64,000 bases of DNA from Pithys albifrons albifrons. Lineage: Eukaryota; Chordata; Aves; Passeriformes; Thamnophilidae. Both the position numbers and the translations under genes were made by a program. The stretch spans positions 1,240,001 to 1,304,000 of the forward strand of contig NC_092474.1 of NCBI RefSeq assembly GCF_047495875.1. Direction: 5' to 3'. The notes beneath the pieces are model-generated. The model did not search any database. It saw nothing but the letters and a program-made list of their open reading frames with translations, and had not been told where the DNA came from. Below are positions 50,601-61,399 of the stretch, piece by piece (the first letter of the stretch is position 1; each line of letters begins with the position of its first letter).

Positions 50601-53600
50601 TGGCAACTGAATGATAATCTCACCAGAGATCATGTGGTCAGTTATCTGTCTGCACAGACTGAGATGTGGAGAAATAGATCCAGTATTAGAAATCAATTTT
50701 GGTTTTAACAGGAAGAGGAATACACAGTGATGAATTTTGCTGAAGCCTTGAGGGTCCATGTGGAAAGGTTTTGCACAAAAAATAAAAACATTCTGGAAGT
50801 TTAGTCCTGTAGACTTGATCTTAATTTAAGAATCAGTAAAGTCAATGTGTACACTTGAATTGCTTGTAATTAGTTCTGTTAGTATAAAATAGCACCTTAA
50901 CCTTTTGCTCCTACTGTAAGAGTGTCATTATAGCACATTTAAACAGTGGAAATGGGAAACTTAGTGCTTGCTCAGTGTAGAGAGAGTAACTGGCTTGTGT
51001 TTGTCAGATCTGGAGGATTTCAGACGTTACCTGGAGAAGCGTTTTGACTTTGAACAAGTGACTGTGAAGAAGTTCCGGACCTGGGCCGAGCGGCGCCAAT
51101 TCAACCGGGAGATGAAGCGCAAGCAGGCCGAGTCCGAGCGGCCCATCCTGCCTGCCAACCAGAAACTCATCACCTTGTCTGTGCAAGATGCTCCTATAAA
51201 GAAAGGTTGGGATATCCACCTGCACTTCACATACTGTGTTAAAGACTGATGGCAGTTCTGAGATAAAACCTGAAATAAAACAAACCCGCTGTAGGGAGTC
51301 CATTTATTCTTGATCTAGAATCTTGTGTTCTTTAATCCATCATATTACACTGTAAAGGAAAAATACTGTCAAAATACATTTCCTAGTAAAAAGAATAATT
51401 GCTAAATGAGGAGGTCTTCATTTGGGGTTACAGTCCTGGTCACTAGTGACTGCCTTTAGCTCTAGTTGCTGTTGGTTGTTGCTGAAAACCCTCCTGCCCA
51501 GTCATTCAGTGCTACTGCCTTCTCAGTTCTGTCCCAGTTCTAGTTGGTCTCAAATTAGGGACTGGCTACAAATGTCAGATTGATCCAGATTAAAACCTCC
51601 TGTGAAAACTAGAAATGTAAAGCAGTTTGACAGATGCAGTTAAAAGAGAACTGTGTGTACAGTTGCCCTGTGGTGTGAGGAGTGGATTTCATGTCTAATG
51701 AGAAGCTGGAGTGTTCCCTCTCATCTCTCTTGACTGCGTACACATAACAGCTCATATGACTGCAGTCTGATTAAAATACCCACAGACCTGTGGTTTGGGT
51801 TCTGTTTTAATTTGGTCTATTGTCATGTTTCTGAGTTTCTTCTCTTTAGCAGAATTAAAGCTTGTAGGTTGCATATTGACCATTCCCTGTTAACAGGGAG
51901 GTGCAGCTGAATTTTTAGTTAATACATTTTTATCATTGAGTACAGGTTTAGAGGCACATTGAAATTTATCTAAATTCTTTGCACTTTATCTGTCTAATCT
52001 TAACTTTCTCTCCCATGCTGCCCTGCTGAGCCAGGGTTTGTGCTCTTGACTAATGATACTGTTCCAAGAAAAAAAAACGACCAAAAAGTAGCCTTCGAAA
52101 TAAAAAAAGAGGACATTTATGGCAAGGGGGCAGTGCCCTCATCTGTGGCTTTCTAGACAGGATTTTAGGCTGGGGGGCAGGAAGGGAGAAAGACTTCAAA
52201 CCTACAAACCAGACTCAGTGTGCCTGTTGTTGTGTTTAGGAGCAAATTAGAGGATTTCTAATTGATGTTAGCTGCCAAAACACTGTGTAGAGGTCCAGAG
52301 ACCATGGGACTGCAAACATTGAATATAGAATGTTTGACTTAGCTCATAATTAGTGCACTTGGTAATAACAATTTCTCAGACTTAACATCTCAATAGTTTT
52401 TCACTGAAAATGGACTTGGAGGTCTTAATTACCCATCCCTGATTCAACAGCAGTTCATTTAACTTGAGCAAGCACTTATCCCTTGGGGCTTGTAATCTAT
52501 TTATTGGTTTATTTTCAGTAGAAATAATCTTTTAAAAACTTCAACTGCTGAACTTCTTCCCCTCTCTGTCCTTTTTTGCAGAGTTTGTTATTAATCCCAA
52601 TGGGAAGTCTGAAGTTTGCATTCTGCATGAATATATGCAACGAGTCCTGAAGGTTCGCCCTGTTTACAATTTCTTTGAATGTGGTAAGTCTGTTACAGTT
52701 TGTTACACAACCTCACACCGTTTTGAAGGGTTTATCTCATGCTTTCATATCTAACAAAAATAAAGAACCCTCCAAAAACTCAAACAAAAACCCCAACAAC
52801 AAATGATGGCCATTTTTCTGGGAATGTCTGGAAAGTCTTTTGTGAGTAGATAGAGTGATTTTGCTTATAGGATTAGAAGAATGGAAATAGAAGTGTCATT
52901 CTACTGGACTAACTTAGTAACTTAGAGTTACTGAGAGCCTGTTTTGTGGTTAGTGGGGGATTTGTGTGGAATGCTGGATGGATATCTGTGTTTTTAAACA
53001 GCTTTTCATTTTACTCTGTGCCTGTGGTGTGAGAGTTGGTTTAGTAGTTCCTGGCTTGGGCTGTGCAGGGGCTGTGAAAGGGATGGTAGAGCTTGGAAAA
53101 CAAAAGCAGGGGAGAATTTTATTTTAAATAAATATTATGGAGGAATGCACTTGATGCTTCATCAAGAATGCAAAAATGTTGCATGTATGGAAAATATAAC
53201 TGGAATCAAATGAGTGTTTGGGTTTGTTTCCTGAAGTGGCATAACACACGTTCTGTTATTTCTTGCTTTTGCTGTTTTGGGGTTTTTTGGAGGGCAATGT
53301 GTAATTTTCAGAATTATGTTATTCCTATATATGCATTACTTAATGTAACTGAATTATATATTGAGAATGTGTAGCTCTTGTATTCACACTGTGATGCAGA
53401 AACTGTGGAACTAATACTTGAATTCTGGCAGATTACCAGTGATCTCTTAAAATGTTCTTTATTTGGAAGAATGAAGTACATGGTGGTAAGTCTCTGTTAA
53501 TGGAAAACTCTTGTTAGTTTTTCATGTGCTGGAGCAAGCAGTTTGCCAATCTTTACAAAGAATAGACAATTTCCATCCCTCTGGAAGTGAAGAAGAAAAG

Positions 53601-56600
53601 GAAATATTGATGGGGTGGTATGTCCTCTCCATGATGGGTGCATTTTACTTTGAGAGTTGTGAAAAGCTTTCTTGTTCTTTGCTCCTCTATTTCCAGAGAA
53701 CCCAAGTGAACCTTTTGGAGCCTCAGTTATTATTGATGGAGTAACTTATGGGGCAGGAACTGCCAGCAGCAAAAAACTTGCCAAGAATAAAGCTGGTAAT
53801 GTTTTTTCTTTCTTAATACCAACTCCTGATTTGCTTATCTGTTTTCATTTCTAGTTTGGAGATTACATGTTTGCCACAGTGAATGGGAAGGGGTTTGTGA
53901 ACAGTCAGAGGAGATGTACAAGTGTCCTTTTGGTAAAGTTGCTGTTGCAGAGACTTTGCTGACAAGCACAGATTCAGTGATGGACTGGGACAGAAAACCA
54001 TGATGAAAACTGATCTGTTAACTTCCATGTAGACTGTTGATGTATTACTTAGTTCTAATTGTGTGAGTCTGTAATAAATGTGTAAATAATTATGATTTAG
54101 ATGGCAGTGTCTGACACATCTGCTATGTTAGAACTTCTGACTGATCTCTGGATTTCAAATGTCTTTAGCCCAAGGCTGAAGAAAAAACAACCCCTCAGCA
54201 TGTAAAGATGTCTCTGTGGTGCTTTCTGCACTTGGGAAATACATCAGTGTAGCCAAATCACCAAAAGCCAGCCCAGAACTGTTTGTGCATGGAAAGAAGT
54301 GCTGTTTTGCTGTGAAAGTTGAGTGAATCCTGGTGTGCTTTTTGTACCATCCTGTGGTTCTGAGTGCCCTGGTGATACAGTGCCAGGGTTCAGCTGCAAC
54401 AACTCTCTGCTTTTTGCTGTCAAGGGCCCTGGGCCACTCTTAAAGTGAGACTTAACTATTTTTTTTAACCCTTTCATAGGCACTTGCAAAAAGCATTTTT
54501 TTCTTAGGTTAGTTAATTGTGAGACTTCAATTATCAACTTGAACAAGTAGAAGTACAAGTGAATAAATTCCTTGTCAAAGAAAATGACAGTTTATTAATA
54601 GAGGACATGTCTGTCTTTATAGTCATTGTTTAAAATAAACTTAAGATGTTTAATCACTTTCTGCAGCTCGAGCTACACTGGAAATCCTTATTCCTGACTT
54701 TGTTAAACAGACCTCTGAGGAGAAGCCCAAAGACAGTCAAGAACTTGAGGTACTGAGCTATTCCTGGCTGTCATTATCAGAGTCTGTTTTGAAAAACATT
54801 GCACCTGCAGTGTCAAAAATACTACTGAAAATTCATAAGGTTGTTTTCTCAGTCAAATGGAAATGTGAAATTCTTCATTTAGACCAAGACCTGTGGGAAT
54901 GAGGATGTTAGGGGCTTTTTTGGTGCCTTTTTTGTTGTTTTTTAATTGGAATTGATCAGAAAATTTACTGTGATGCAGAGAACTAGTTCTTTATTGATTA
55001 TATCAGGTCATTTACTGAAGACCTGAAATGTTCCAGGATTGCCAGTTCTGTCCTGGCTTCCAGAATCCTCTGGCCAATGCTGTGAAAAGCTCAGAGCCAA
55101 GTGCTGTCTGATTTTTGTGTGATCATCTTAGGACACCAACTAAGAACTGAAAGTGCTCAGGCTTTTGAGATGTTTTAATTCCTTGTGAATCTCAGACTGC
55201 AGACAGAGACATTTCAGTAAATCCAAGGAAAAGTTTCTTTAAGAGGAGAGTATGTGCTACATTCTCAGGTACTGGGAGTGTAAAGTAGCTCATGGCTCAG
55301 TGATACTGATGGTCTGAAGGAAAGGTCAGTGATGAGCCTGAAAGGAATGCTTGAACTTTAAAAAGTGGAATACACAAATGAGTTGTACCTTTGCTTTAAC
55401 TTAAACTCTGTTGTTTGCCCTACACTGTTGAAATGGTCATTAAGAAAATGCAGACAACTTTTTCAATTGTTTTGAAATACAAAATGTGCCAATAGCTGTT
55501 CTGGTTTTGGGGTTTTTTTATTAAACCACAGCATTTTGGCAAACAGAATTTCATCAGTTAAATAAAAGTCTTGTCCTCAAAGAGAAATGTTAATGAATTT
55601 ATAAGATTTTTATGTCCGTTTTGTAAAATTAGAGTTAAAACAATTCTTTAAATTGCATTCTGCAAATGTGTGGCAGTTTTAATGATGTTGATAAATAAAT
55701 ACCTCCATTATGGACTTAAAAGCACTTTTTAAAGTATTAAGCAGAGCACAACAGAATTTGTTTAATGTTGCAATAAGGACAGTATTAGGGTCTTATTTGC
55801 ACAAAGCACAGTGACCCTTTTCACTTCCTTTGTAGTATTTTAACCATATCAGTATTGAGGACTCACGGGTATATGAGCTCACCAGTAAAGCTGGACTCTT
55901 GTCTCCATATCAGATTCTCCATGAGTGCCTTAAAAGGTAAGGCTGCAGCAGCAGGACAGTTCTGTGGGGCACAGGGCAAGTGTTTGTCAGTGCCCTGGGC
56001 ATTGGTGGGCTGGCTGAGCTTGCTGTGCCCCCTGTGGCTGTGACAGACATGGTGGGCACTGAACTGCTTGATGCTGAGTCATTTTTAGTTCATATTTGCT
56101 GTTCATGCCTCTTCTGAGATCAGGATTTAGTTGTGGGATGTGTATTTGGTTTTCTTTTATACAGGTTTGCTTTTTCTTTCAACTGATGTTACTGACCTAA
56201 AACATATCGTTGTTAATTTATTCTGAAATTTATTATTAATATATCTAATTTCATTGCAATGGCTCTCAAAGATAACTGGAACCACTTCAGTTGTTTGTAG
56301 TCTTACTTAGTATATGATCTTGATTTTGTTTGTGCTTAAGAAACCACGGAATGGGTGATACATCCATAAAGTTTGAAGTGATTCCTGGGAAAAATCAGAA
56401 GAGTGAATATGTCATGACTTGTGGCAAGCACACGGTGCGAGGCTGGTGTAAGTACAGCACCTGACAGTGTCTCCCTCTCTGCCTGTGCTCCCTGGCTGCC
56501 TGTTTGGGGTGTTTGTTGTGTGCTTATTCCACTCTGCTCTGGTGCCTCAGTTTTGACTGACACAAGTCAATGTTTTCATCTCATTACATAACGTTCAGCA

Positions 56601-57654
56601 ATGACACAGTGTCATTGTTATTTTCACAGGCAAAAATAAGAGAGTGGGGAAGCAATTGGCTTCCCAGAAAATCCTGCAGCTGCTGCATCCACACGTGAAG
56701 AACTGGGGCTCTCTCTTGCGCATGTACGGCAGAGAGAACAGCAAGCTGGTTAAACAGGTGAACGTGCCTTTGGTGTGGTCAGAACCTACCCTGTGACTGT
56801 AGTTCTGCTTTTGTATATTTTTTGATTTCTAAATCCAATTACAACAAAGCTTTAAGTTGTCAGTTTTGGTCCCTCTCATGGTGAAGGCAGTGTCTGCTTG
56901 GTGAGCAGTTCTCAGTTCTGAAGTGATCCACAGACCTTGCTCTTGCCAGAACACAAGAGATTTCACTGTGTCAATCTTGCATCTTCTGTGTCCACATTAT
57001 GTCACCTGTTTAATACTTGACAGTTAACTAACTTGTGGAAATAGATGTTATTACTTAAGAAAGTATGACTATTGCTTCATATATGTAGATTTTTTTTCAT
57101 CAAAAAAGTTGATCAGTTGTTTTGTGTTCCTGTTGGGTAGGAAACCTCTGACAGAAGTGTGATAGAACTTCAGCAGTATGCCAAAAAGAACAAGCCAAAT
57201 CTGCACATCCTGAACAAGTTACAGGAAGAAATGAAAAAACTGGCCCAGGAAAGAGTGAGTACTTGTGCATTTGCAAACAGCAGGAATGCCGTGGTTCAAG
57301 TGTACCAGTGATCACACTTTGCTTGTTCTACACAGTATCTTAACTTGATTAGGGGAGCTACTCCTAGAGATGTTCCATCCTCTCTTTTAAACTGGCTTGT
57401 GGTTTCATTCTACCTACTTCAGTAAATTTATTTTTAACATTAGCCCAGGTTAGCCTTTCACAATGATTGACAGGAGCTTGGCTGAAACTGTTCAAAATTT
57501 TAATGGTGTTGTTGTATGATTATATTCTCTTTATGACTGGGTGGTGGGGGATTGCTTTGTGTGTTTTCAGGAGGAAACACGAAAGAAGCCCAAGATGACC
57601 ATAGTGGAGTCGGCTCAGCCCGGCAGCGAACCTCTGTGTACTGTCGACGTGTGA
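46977..57654 (+). CDS. DGCR8: DGCR8, Microprocessor complex subunit (spliced, complete)
   Basis: Thirteen coding exons join in phase to 775 aa (human 773 as I recall it): 46977-47699, 48123-48285, 49419-49561, 50260-50542, 51008-51205, 52582-52683, 53697-53795, 54667-54749, 55836-55936, 56341-56447, 56630-56757, 57141-57254, 57571-57654. The protein is the nuclear double-stranded-RNA-binding partner of DROSHA, which crops primary microRNAs. Domains in order: proline-rich and acidic N-terminus (1-290); WW-containing haem-binding dimerisation region (about 296-360) with Trp309, Trp331 and the Pro353-Cys354 haem-ligand pair; dsRBD1 (about 511-580); dsRBD2 (about 620-690); and the DROSHA-binding C-terminal tail (711-775) with KPNLHIL and ending LCTVDV. 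ATG 46977 has A at -3 and G at +4, a strong context. Two Microprocessor-target hairpins in exon 2 imply negative autoregulation. No frameshift or missing domain was seen. Confidence 0.98.
47082..47143 (+). ncRNA. MIR1306: Coding-region Microprocessor hairpin (mir-1306)
   Basis: CACCACC (47083-47089) pairs with GGTGGTG (47136-47142) and AACGTCCA (47099-47106) pairs with TGGACGTT (47122-47129), with an internal loop between them. As far as I recall the human sequences, the 5p arm (47085-47106) and 3p arm (47125-47142) are identical to mir-1306. The stem lies entirely within codons for the proline-rich stretch and the following [11 protein letters not shown]. It therefore has a dual role: coding sequence and DROSHA substrate for autoregulatory cleavage. 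Confidence 0.92.
47700..49418 (+). other. DGCR8: DGCR8 introns 2 and 3 (exon 3 lies between)
   Basis: Intron 2 is 47700-48122 and intron 3 is 48286-49418. Both are AT-rich and GT-AG. No repeat or RNA gene was recognised. Confidence 0.6.
48123..48285 (+). CDS. DGCR8: DGCR8 exon 3 (residues 242-296)
   Basis: Encodes [20 protein letters not shown] and onward to [15 protein letters not shown]. Acidic, then basic. Acceptor TCTTTCAG, donor GTAAGT. Confidence 0.96.
49419..49561 (+). CDS. DGCR8: DGCR8 exon 4, WW motif (residues 296-343)
   Basis: Encodes [40 protein letters not shown] and LGTGSIR. The two Trp residues at 309 and 331 form the WW signature in the haem-binding dimerisation region. Acceptor TTTGAAG, donor GTGAGA. 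Confidence 0.97.
49562..50259 (+). other. DGCR8: DGCR8 intron 4
   Basis: 698 bases between GTGAGA and ATTTACAG. Nothing recognised. Confidence 0.6.
50260..50542 (+). CDS. DGCR8: DGCR8 exon 5 (residues 344-438)
   Basis: Encodes [20 protein letters not shown] first. The Pro-Cys pair (353-354) is the haem-ligand site of the family; the next residue is Phe where human has Leu. The rest is an acidic linker ending [13 protein letters not shown]. Acceptor ATTTACAG, donor GTATGT. Confidence 0.96.
50543..51007 (+). other. DGCR8: DGCR8 intron 5
   Basis: 465 bases from GTATGT to TTTGTCAG. Nothing recognised. Confidence 0.6.
51008..51205 (+). CDS. DGCR8: DGCR8 exon 6 (residues 438-504)
   Basis: Encodes [20 protein letters not shown], then [20 protein letters not shown] and [21 protein letters not shown]. 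Third positions are GC-rich. Acceptor TTTGTCAG. The donor AAAG|GTTGGG is weak at +3 to +5. Confidence 0.95.
51206..52581 (+). other. DGCR8: DGCR8 intron 6 (weak donor)
   Basis: 1.4 kb. Reading through the donor stays open for 14 codons to TGA at 51247-51249. An intron-retained mRNA would therefore lose both dsRBDs. No repeats recognised. Confidence 0.6.
52582..52683 (+). CDS. DGCR8: DGCR8 exon 7 (residues 504-538), start of dsRBD1
   Basis: Encodes [20 protein letters not shown] then [13 protein letters not shown], the first helix and strand of dsRBD1. Acceptor TTTTTTGCAG, donor GTAAGT. Confidence 0.97.
52684..53696 (+). other. DGCR8: DGCR8 intron 7
   Basis: 1.0 kb between GTAAGT and ATTTCCAG. 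Nothing recognised. Confidence 0.6.
53697..53795 (+). CDS. DGCR8: DGCR8 exon 8 (residues 538-571), dsRBD1 core
   Basis: Encodes [20 protein letters not shown] then [12 protein letters not shown], including the basic [10 protein letters not shown] helix that contacts RNA in dsRBDs. Acceptor ATTTCCAG, donor GTAATG. Confidence 0.97.
53796..54666 (+). other. DGCR8: DGCR8 intron 8
   Basis: 871 bases between GTAATG and TTTCTGCAG. Nothing recognised. Confidence 0.6.
54667..54749 (+). CDS. DGCR8: DGCR8 exon 9 (residues 571-598)
   Basis: Encodes [20 protein letters not shown] then PKDSQELE, the end of dsRBD1 and the linker. Acceptor TTTCTGCAG, donor GTACTG. Confidence 0.96.
54750..55835 (+). other. 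DGCR8: DGCR8 intron 9
   Basis: 1.1 kb, AT-rich, ending CCTTTGTAG. Nothing recognised. Confidence 0.6.
55836..55936 (+). CDS. DGCR8: DGCR8 exon 10 (residues 599-632), start of dsRBD2
   Basis: Encodes [20 protein letters not shown] then [13 protein letters not shown], identical in pattern to vertebrate DGCR8. Acceptor CCTTTGTAG, donor GTAAGG. Confidence 0.97.
56341..56447 (+). CDS. DGCR8: DGCR8 exon 11 (residues 632-668), dsRBD2
   Basis: Encodes [20 protein letters not shown] then [15 protein letters not shown]. Acceptor GTGCTTAAG, donor GTAAGT. The preceding intron (55937-56340) and the following one (56448-56629) hold nothing recognised. Confidence 0.97.
56630..56757 (+). CDS. DGCR8: DGCR8 exon 12 (residues 668-710), end of dsRBD2
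   Basis: Encodes [20 protein letters not shown] then [22 protein letters not shown], including the basic RNA-contacting helix. Acceptor TTTTCACAG, donor GTGAAC. Confidence 0.97.
57141..57254 (+). CDS. DGCR8: DGCR8 exon 13, DROSHA-binding tail (residues 711-748)
   Basis: Encodes [20 protein letters not shown] then [18 protein letters not shown], the C-terminal helix that docks on DROSHA. Acceptor TTGGGTAG, donor GTGAGT. Flanking introns 56758-57140 and 57255-57570 hold nothing recognised. Confidence 0.97.
57571..57654 (+). CDS. DGCR8: DGCR8 exon 14 (residues 749-775 and stop)
   Basis: Encodes [20 protein letters not shown] then PLCTVDV and TGA at 57652-57654. Acceptor TGTTTTCAG. Confidence 0.97.
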   Translation, partial: EETRKKPKMTIVESAQPGSEPLCTVDV

Positions 57655-58036
57655 GGAGCACGTGGGGAGCAATAACACAAAGGGAGGAACCAGATTTTCA
57701 ACACTTATTTAAAAATTGTTTGCTGCAGAGTGCAAGATAACTTTTAAAATCCAAGCTGCTTCAGTTATGCATTGTTCTTTTTGCATCATCAGGGCAATAT
57801 TACTTTTTCCTAGTTTCTTTTTCTTTGGTTAGGTTTTTTTTTCCTTTTTTAATACCTCTGAGATACGAACGTCGAAAGGATCGATCACAAAGATCTGTGA
57901 CTTGGGCAAATGCACAGAGGGACAGGCATGTTCACACAGGACAGAGTCAATCAAGCACTTTTTCCTGGAAAGCCATCCATGATGGATGTATTTTACCTAT
58001 GAAATTCAGAATATCTATGTACAGGCTGAAGCTGAT

Positions 58037-58087
58037 GTTATATATATACACATTCATATATATGTATATATAAAAGAAATATATGTA
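58037..58087. repeat. TA-rich microsatellite in DGCR8 3' UTR
   Basis: Alternating TA and TG/CA steps with near-palindromic halves around CACATTCATATATATG. It would form an AU hairpin in the transcript. Confidence 0.8.
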
Positions 58088-61000
58088 CATCTTCTTGTAT
58101 GAACATGCCTAAAACTATTTTTGTGAAAAGTTTTGTTGCATTTCAGCACATAATAATATGCACTGATAAGACACTTTGGTGACAAATACAGGAAAGTGAT
58201 GAGCAATGTTCCTAATGCCATAGGATTAGGCCAGTAATGCTGTTTTTGTTTTGCTTTTGTCTCCTGCCAGGCTTAGTTATTTGACATCACAGGATGCAGA
58301 TTTTTTTATTACTTGAAAAGAGCAAGTATACCTGGTAGTGTTGAGAACAGGTTTGGTATCCAAAGTTATTGGGGTTTATTTTAAATGAAAAGAGCCTGTG
58401 TGAGTTTACAGATCATTTGAACAGGGGAAAATATGGCCCTCATTATATGATTAAAATAAAACCTGTAATTTGAAAGGCTGTTTTCAAAGCTTGGAGCCAA
58501 AATGCAGCTGATGATGGTTGATAGTCTGAAAATATTTTGCCAATGACACGTTTGAAGACTTTCCACTCCCTTCTCCCAGCAATAAAACAATTCCTCATTT
58601 GTTTGGTATCAGATTACATCTGACTTGATCTATTAAGTCTTAATTAATTTGCACCATAAAAGCAAAGAATTTAGAAAAAAGATTAACACAACCCTAAAAT
58701 CTGAAATAACTGCAGCAATTTAGGTTTTGGAAAAAAGTTTTTGTTTTTACTTTTTTTAATTACATTTTTAGTTTTTAAAGAAAATGTGTAACTTCTGCAA
58801 TGAAAATTAGAATGTAGATTTGGATTATGACATAGAGTAATGAGTAGAATGAGACCATATAACTGGTTATACTCATAAGAAAATCACAAATATGCAACTC
58901 TTCTAAGATGCAATGCTGGCAGACGGGCAGTACTCACTGTCATTGGAGGCTTTATTGAGTGAAGCACAGAAGAAGCAGCTGTGGCTGAAGTGGAAGCACT
59001 GCTGTGTGGGTTTCCTTCTCCCTGAGGGGGTCTGACTGGGTGACTGCAGGGAGTCTTCTCGTGGAACCCTTTCTTGGTTTGGTCTTAGAGAAGAGAGTGC
59101 AGACCACGCTGGTGGCGGCCGGGCCTCAGTGGTTCCCAGGAGCTGCACTGCTCTGTTCTACACTCCTCCTCCTGTGGGAGGGAAAGAGGTCAGTTCTCTG
59201 TACCTGCTGCAGCTCCTGGTGCTTACCTGGACAGGCATCTGGGGGCCCGAGGGGGTTTTTTGTGTGTGTTTTGTTTTTCCTTTGATTTTGGTGTGAGTTT
59301 TTATTTACCACGTTACACAGAGAGTGCTGCAGTATATTGAATTTAGTGCCTACTGGATTTTAACAATGTTGGCATCAGTATTGTAAGACCTCCTTGTACA
59401 TCCTGCATTACTTTGGAACTATGTGGATTTTAATTTATATTTCAAGCTAATGTTCTTGAATGTGTTGCATATGATGTTTGAGGTTAAACAGGAGGAGTCT
59501 TGGAGTCTTGTTTCTGTGTTTGAGAGATACACTCGGAGGTCTCTGCAACTATGAATCAACCCATTTTTATTATTGTATTTAGCTTTTTAGTTCCAAGAGT
59601 TGTAATCCTGTTACAACAGGATACGGGTAGTTGGAAGACTATACATAAACTTATTTAAAGAAGTGGCCTGTCTTAAAAAACAACAACAAAAAACACTGCC
59701 TCGGCTTTTTTTTGTATAGCTTTAATAAATCTCCATCCTTTGAAGGGTATATAATATTGGTGCAGTAGTGACAAGCAGTGATTTGCTGTTTGTCTCTTTT
59801 TGTTGTTTTTATTGGATTTTTTTGTTTGTTTTCCTGAAGACAGGGCTTGTATCTTCTATGCCTAAACGTATTACTCTTTTAGATAGGTTTTATTTCAGCT
59901 TATATGTTTTCAGCAGAAAAATCTGTACTTGGATGGCACTGTAAAAGACAAATCACCCTTGTAGATCTTCTTTATTTTTCTGAAATCAGAATGTCAATGC
60001 ATTTGCAGGTCACCTGCAGAATATCCAGAGATGCCTCACTTACCGATTTGTTTTCACTAATTTTGAGAGGATTGCTGCATTACCTCACTCTGCCACTACC
60101 AGAATCACAAGGTGACCATTGCCCTTAACTGAAACATCCAGAGATTTCATTGTGAACCAAAGCCTAAAACGTATATTATGCATTCTAAACACAAACAAAC
60201 AAAAAAAAGATGGTATTAGACCTTGCTGCAGCCTTTAACTGGAGAGATGTCCAGAAAATAGCGCAATAACTGCTGGAACAAACAACGTAACTGCTGTTCT
60301 TGTCATTGTGGAGTGTTGTTGTGTTTTAATGTTTACTATTGTTTGGAGTGTAACAGTCTTGCATTTGCACATAAGCACGAGCTGCTGTGATAGAGGATAG
60401 ATCATTGCATTAACTTCAGCTTCTGCATGAACACTTACAGTGTGATTCAAGATGTATCCTAAACTTGTCTTGTAACTCTTGTGTGTTTTCTCGGTAATCG
60501 GCTGTAAAGGTTTAGATCTGATTGTATGAATGCATAAAACAACTGCTGCTTTTGTCACTGATATTGTTATTTATCCCTTCTATATCCAGAGAAAGATGGG
60601 TATTTTTGTAGGGATGGAGTGTATTTTTAAGAGCTGTTCCATCCTTTGGGGATTAGGCAGTTTTGCTTTGCATCTTATGTGCTTCTTGACAAAAGTGTGG
60701 TTGGTATATTGACTTTAAGGATTAAATTCGTGTGCATTCAAACCTTCATGGTACTGATGGAAAACTTACTGTGACTTCAGTGACTAGTCAGATGCTACCT
60801 ACTGAACACCAGTCATCAGCTTTCTTTTTACATATTTATTAGACAAAACTGATGAATTAGTTGGGTACTCAGAAGTTTGGAAAGACTATTATGCATAAAC
60901 TTAACTGTTGTATGTAAACTTCCATTCTCCTGTGATGCTGTTAGGCTTTATACAAATATATTTGTAACATCCAAGTATTTAAAAGCATCATGATTATCTT

Positions 61001-61112
61001 ATTAATTCTCTAAGCTGTACTTTGGTCCTGGAGGGAAATTCAGGGAGTGACAGCCTCCTAACTTTCCGTGGGAAGAAATGTGAAGTGCAAGAAGCCATGC
61101 TGTTATTAACCA

Positions 61113-61118
61113 AATAAA
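61113..61118 (+). terminator. DGCR8: Candidate distal DGCR8 poly(A) signal
   Basis: AATAAA followed about 20 bases later by a TG-rich stretch (CTGATGTGTATCTG), the usual layout of a cleavage region. A second signal lies at 61378-61383. Earlier candidates exist, so usage is undecided. Confidence 0.45.
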
Positions 61119-61399
61119 ATGATCAGTTACAGTATTCTGATGTGTATCTGAGAAAGTGGGAAAACAAAACAAAGTCCATCCTTATTGCCCAAGCAGGTAA
61201 CAGTGGTTGCTGTTTGAGTTGTGTTGGGTGCAGTTGCTTGATGCCAGTGCTAAATTGGTACAACTATAAAGCCTCATTTTCACTGAGCCTCTGCTTGCTT
61301 TTTTTCTGCACAATCATGTAATCTGTGTTTGGTCTTTGAGTACTACATGTGTATTTTTCAGACAATTAGTTTTGAGCAATAAAGTTTGATATTATAAAA

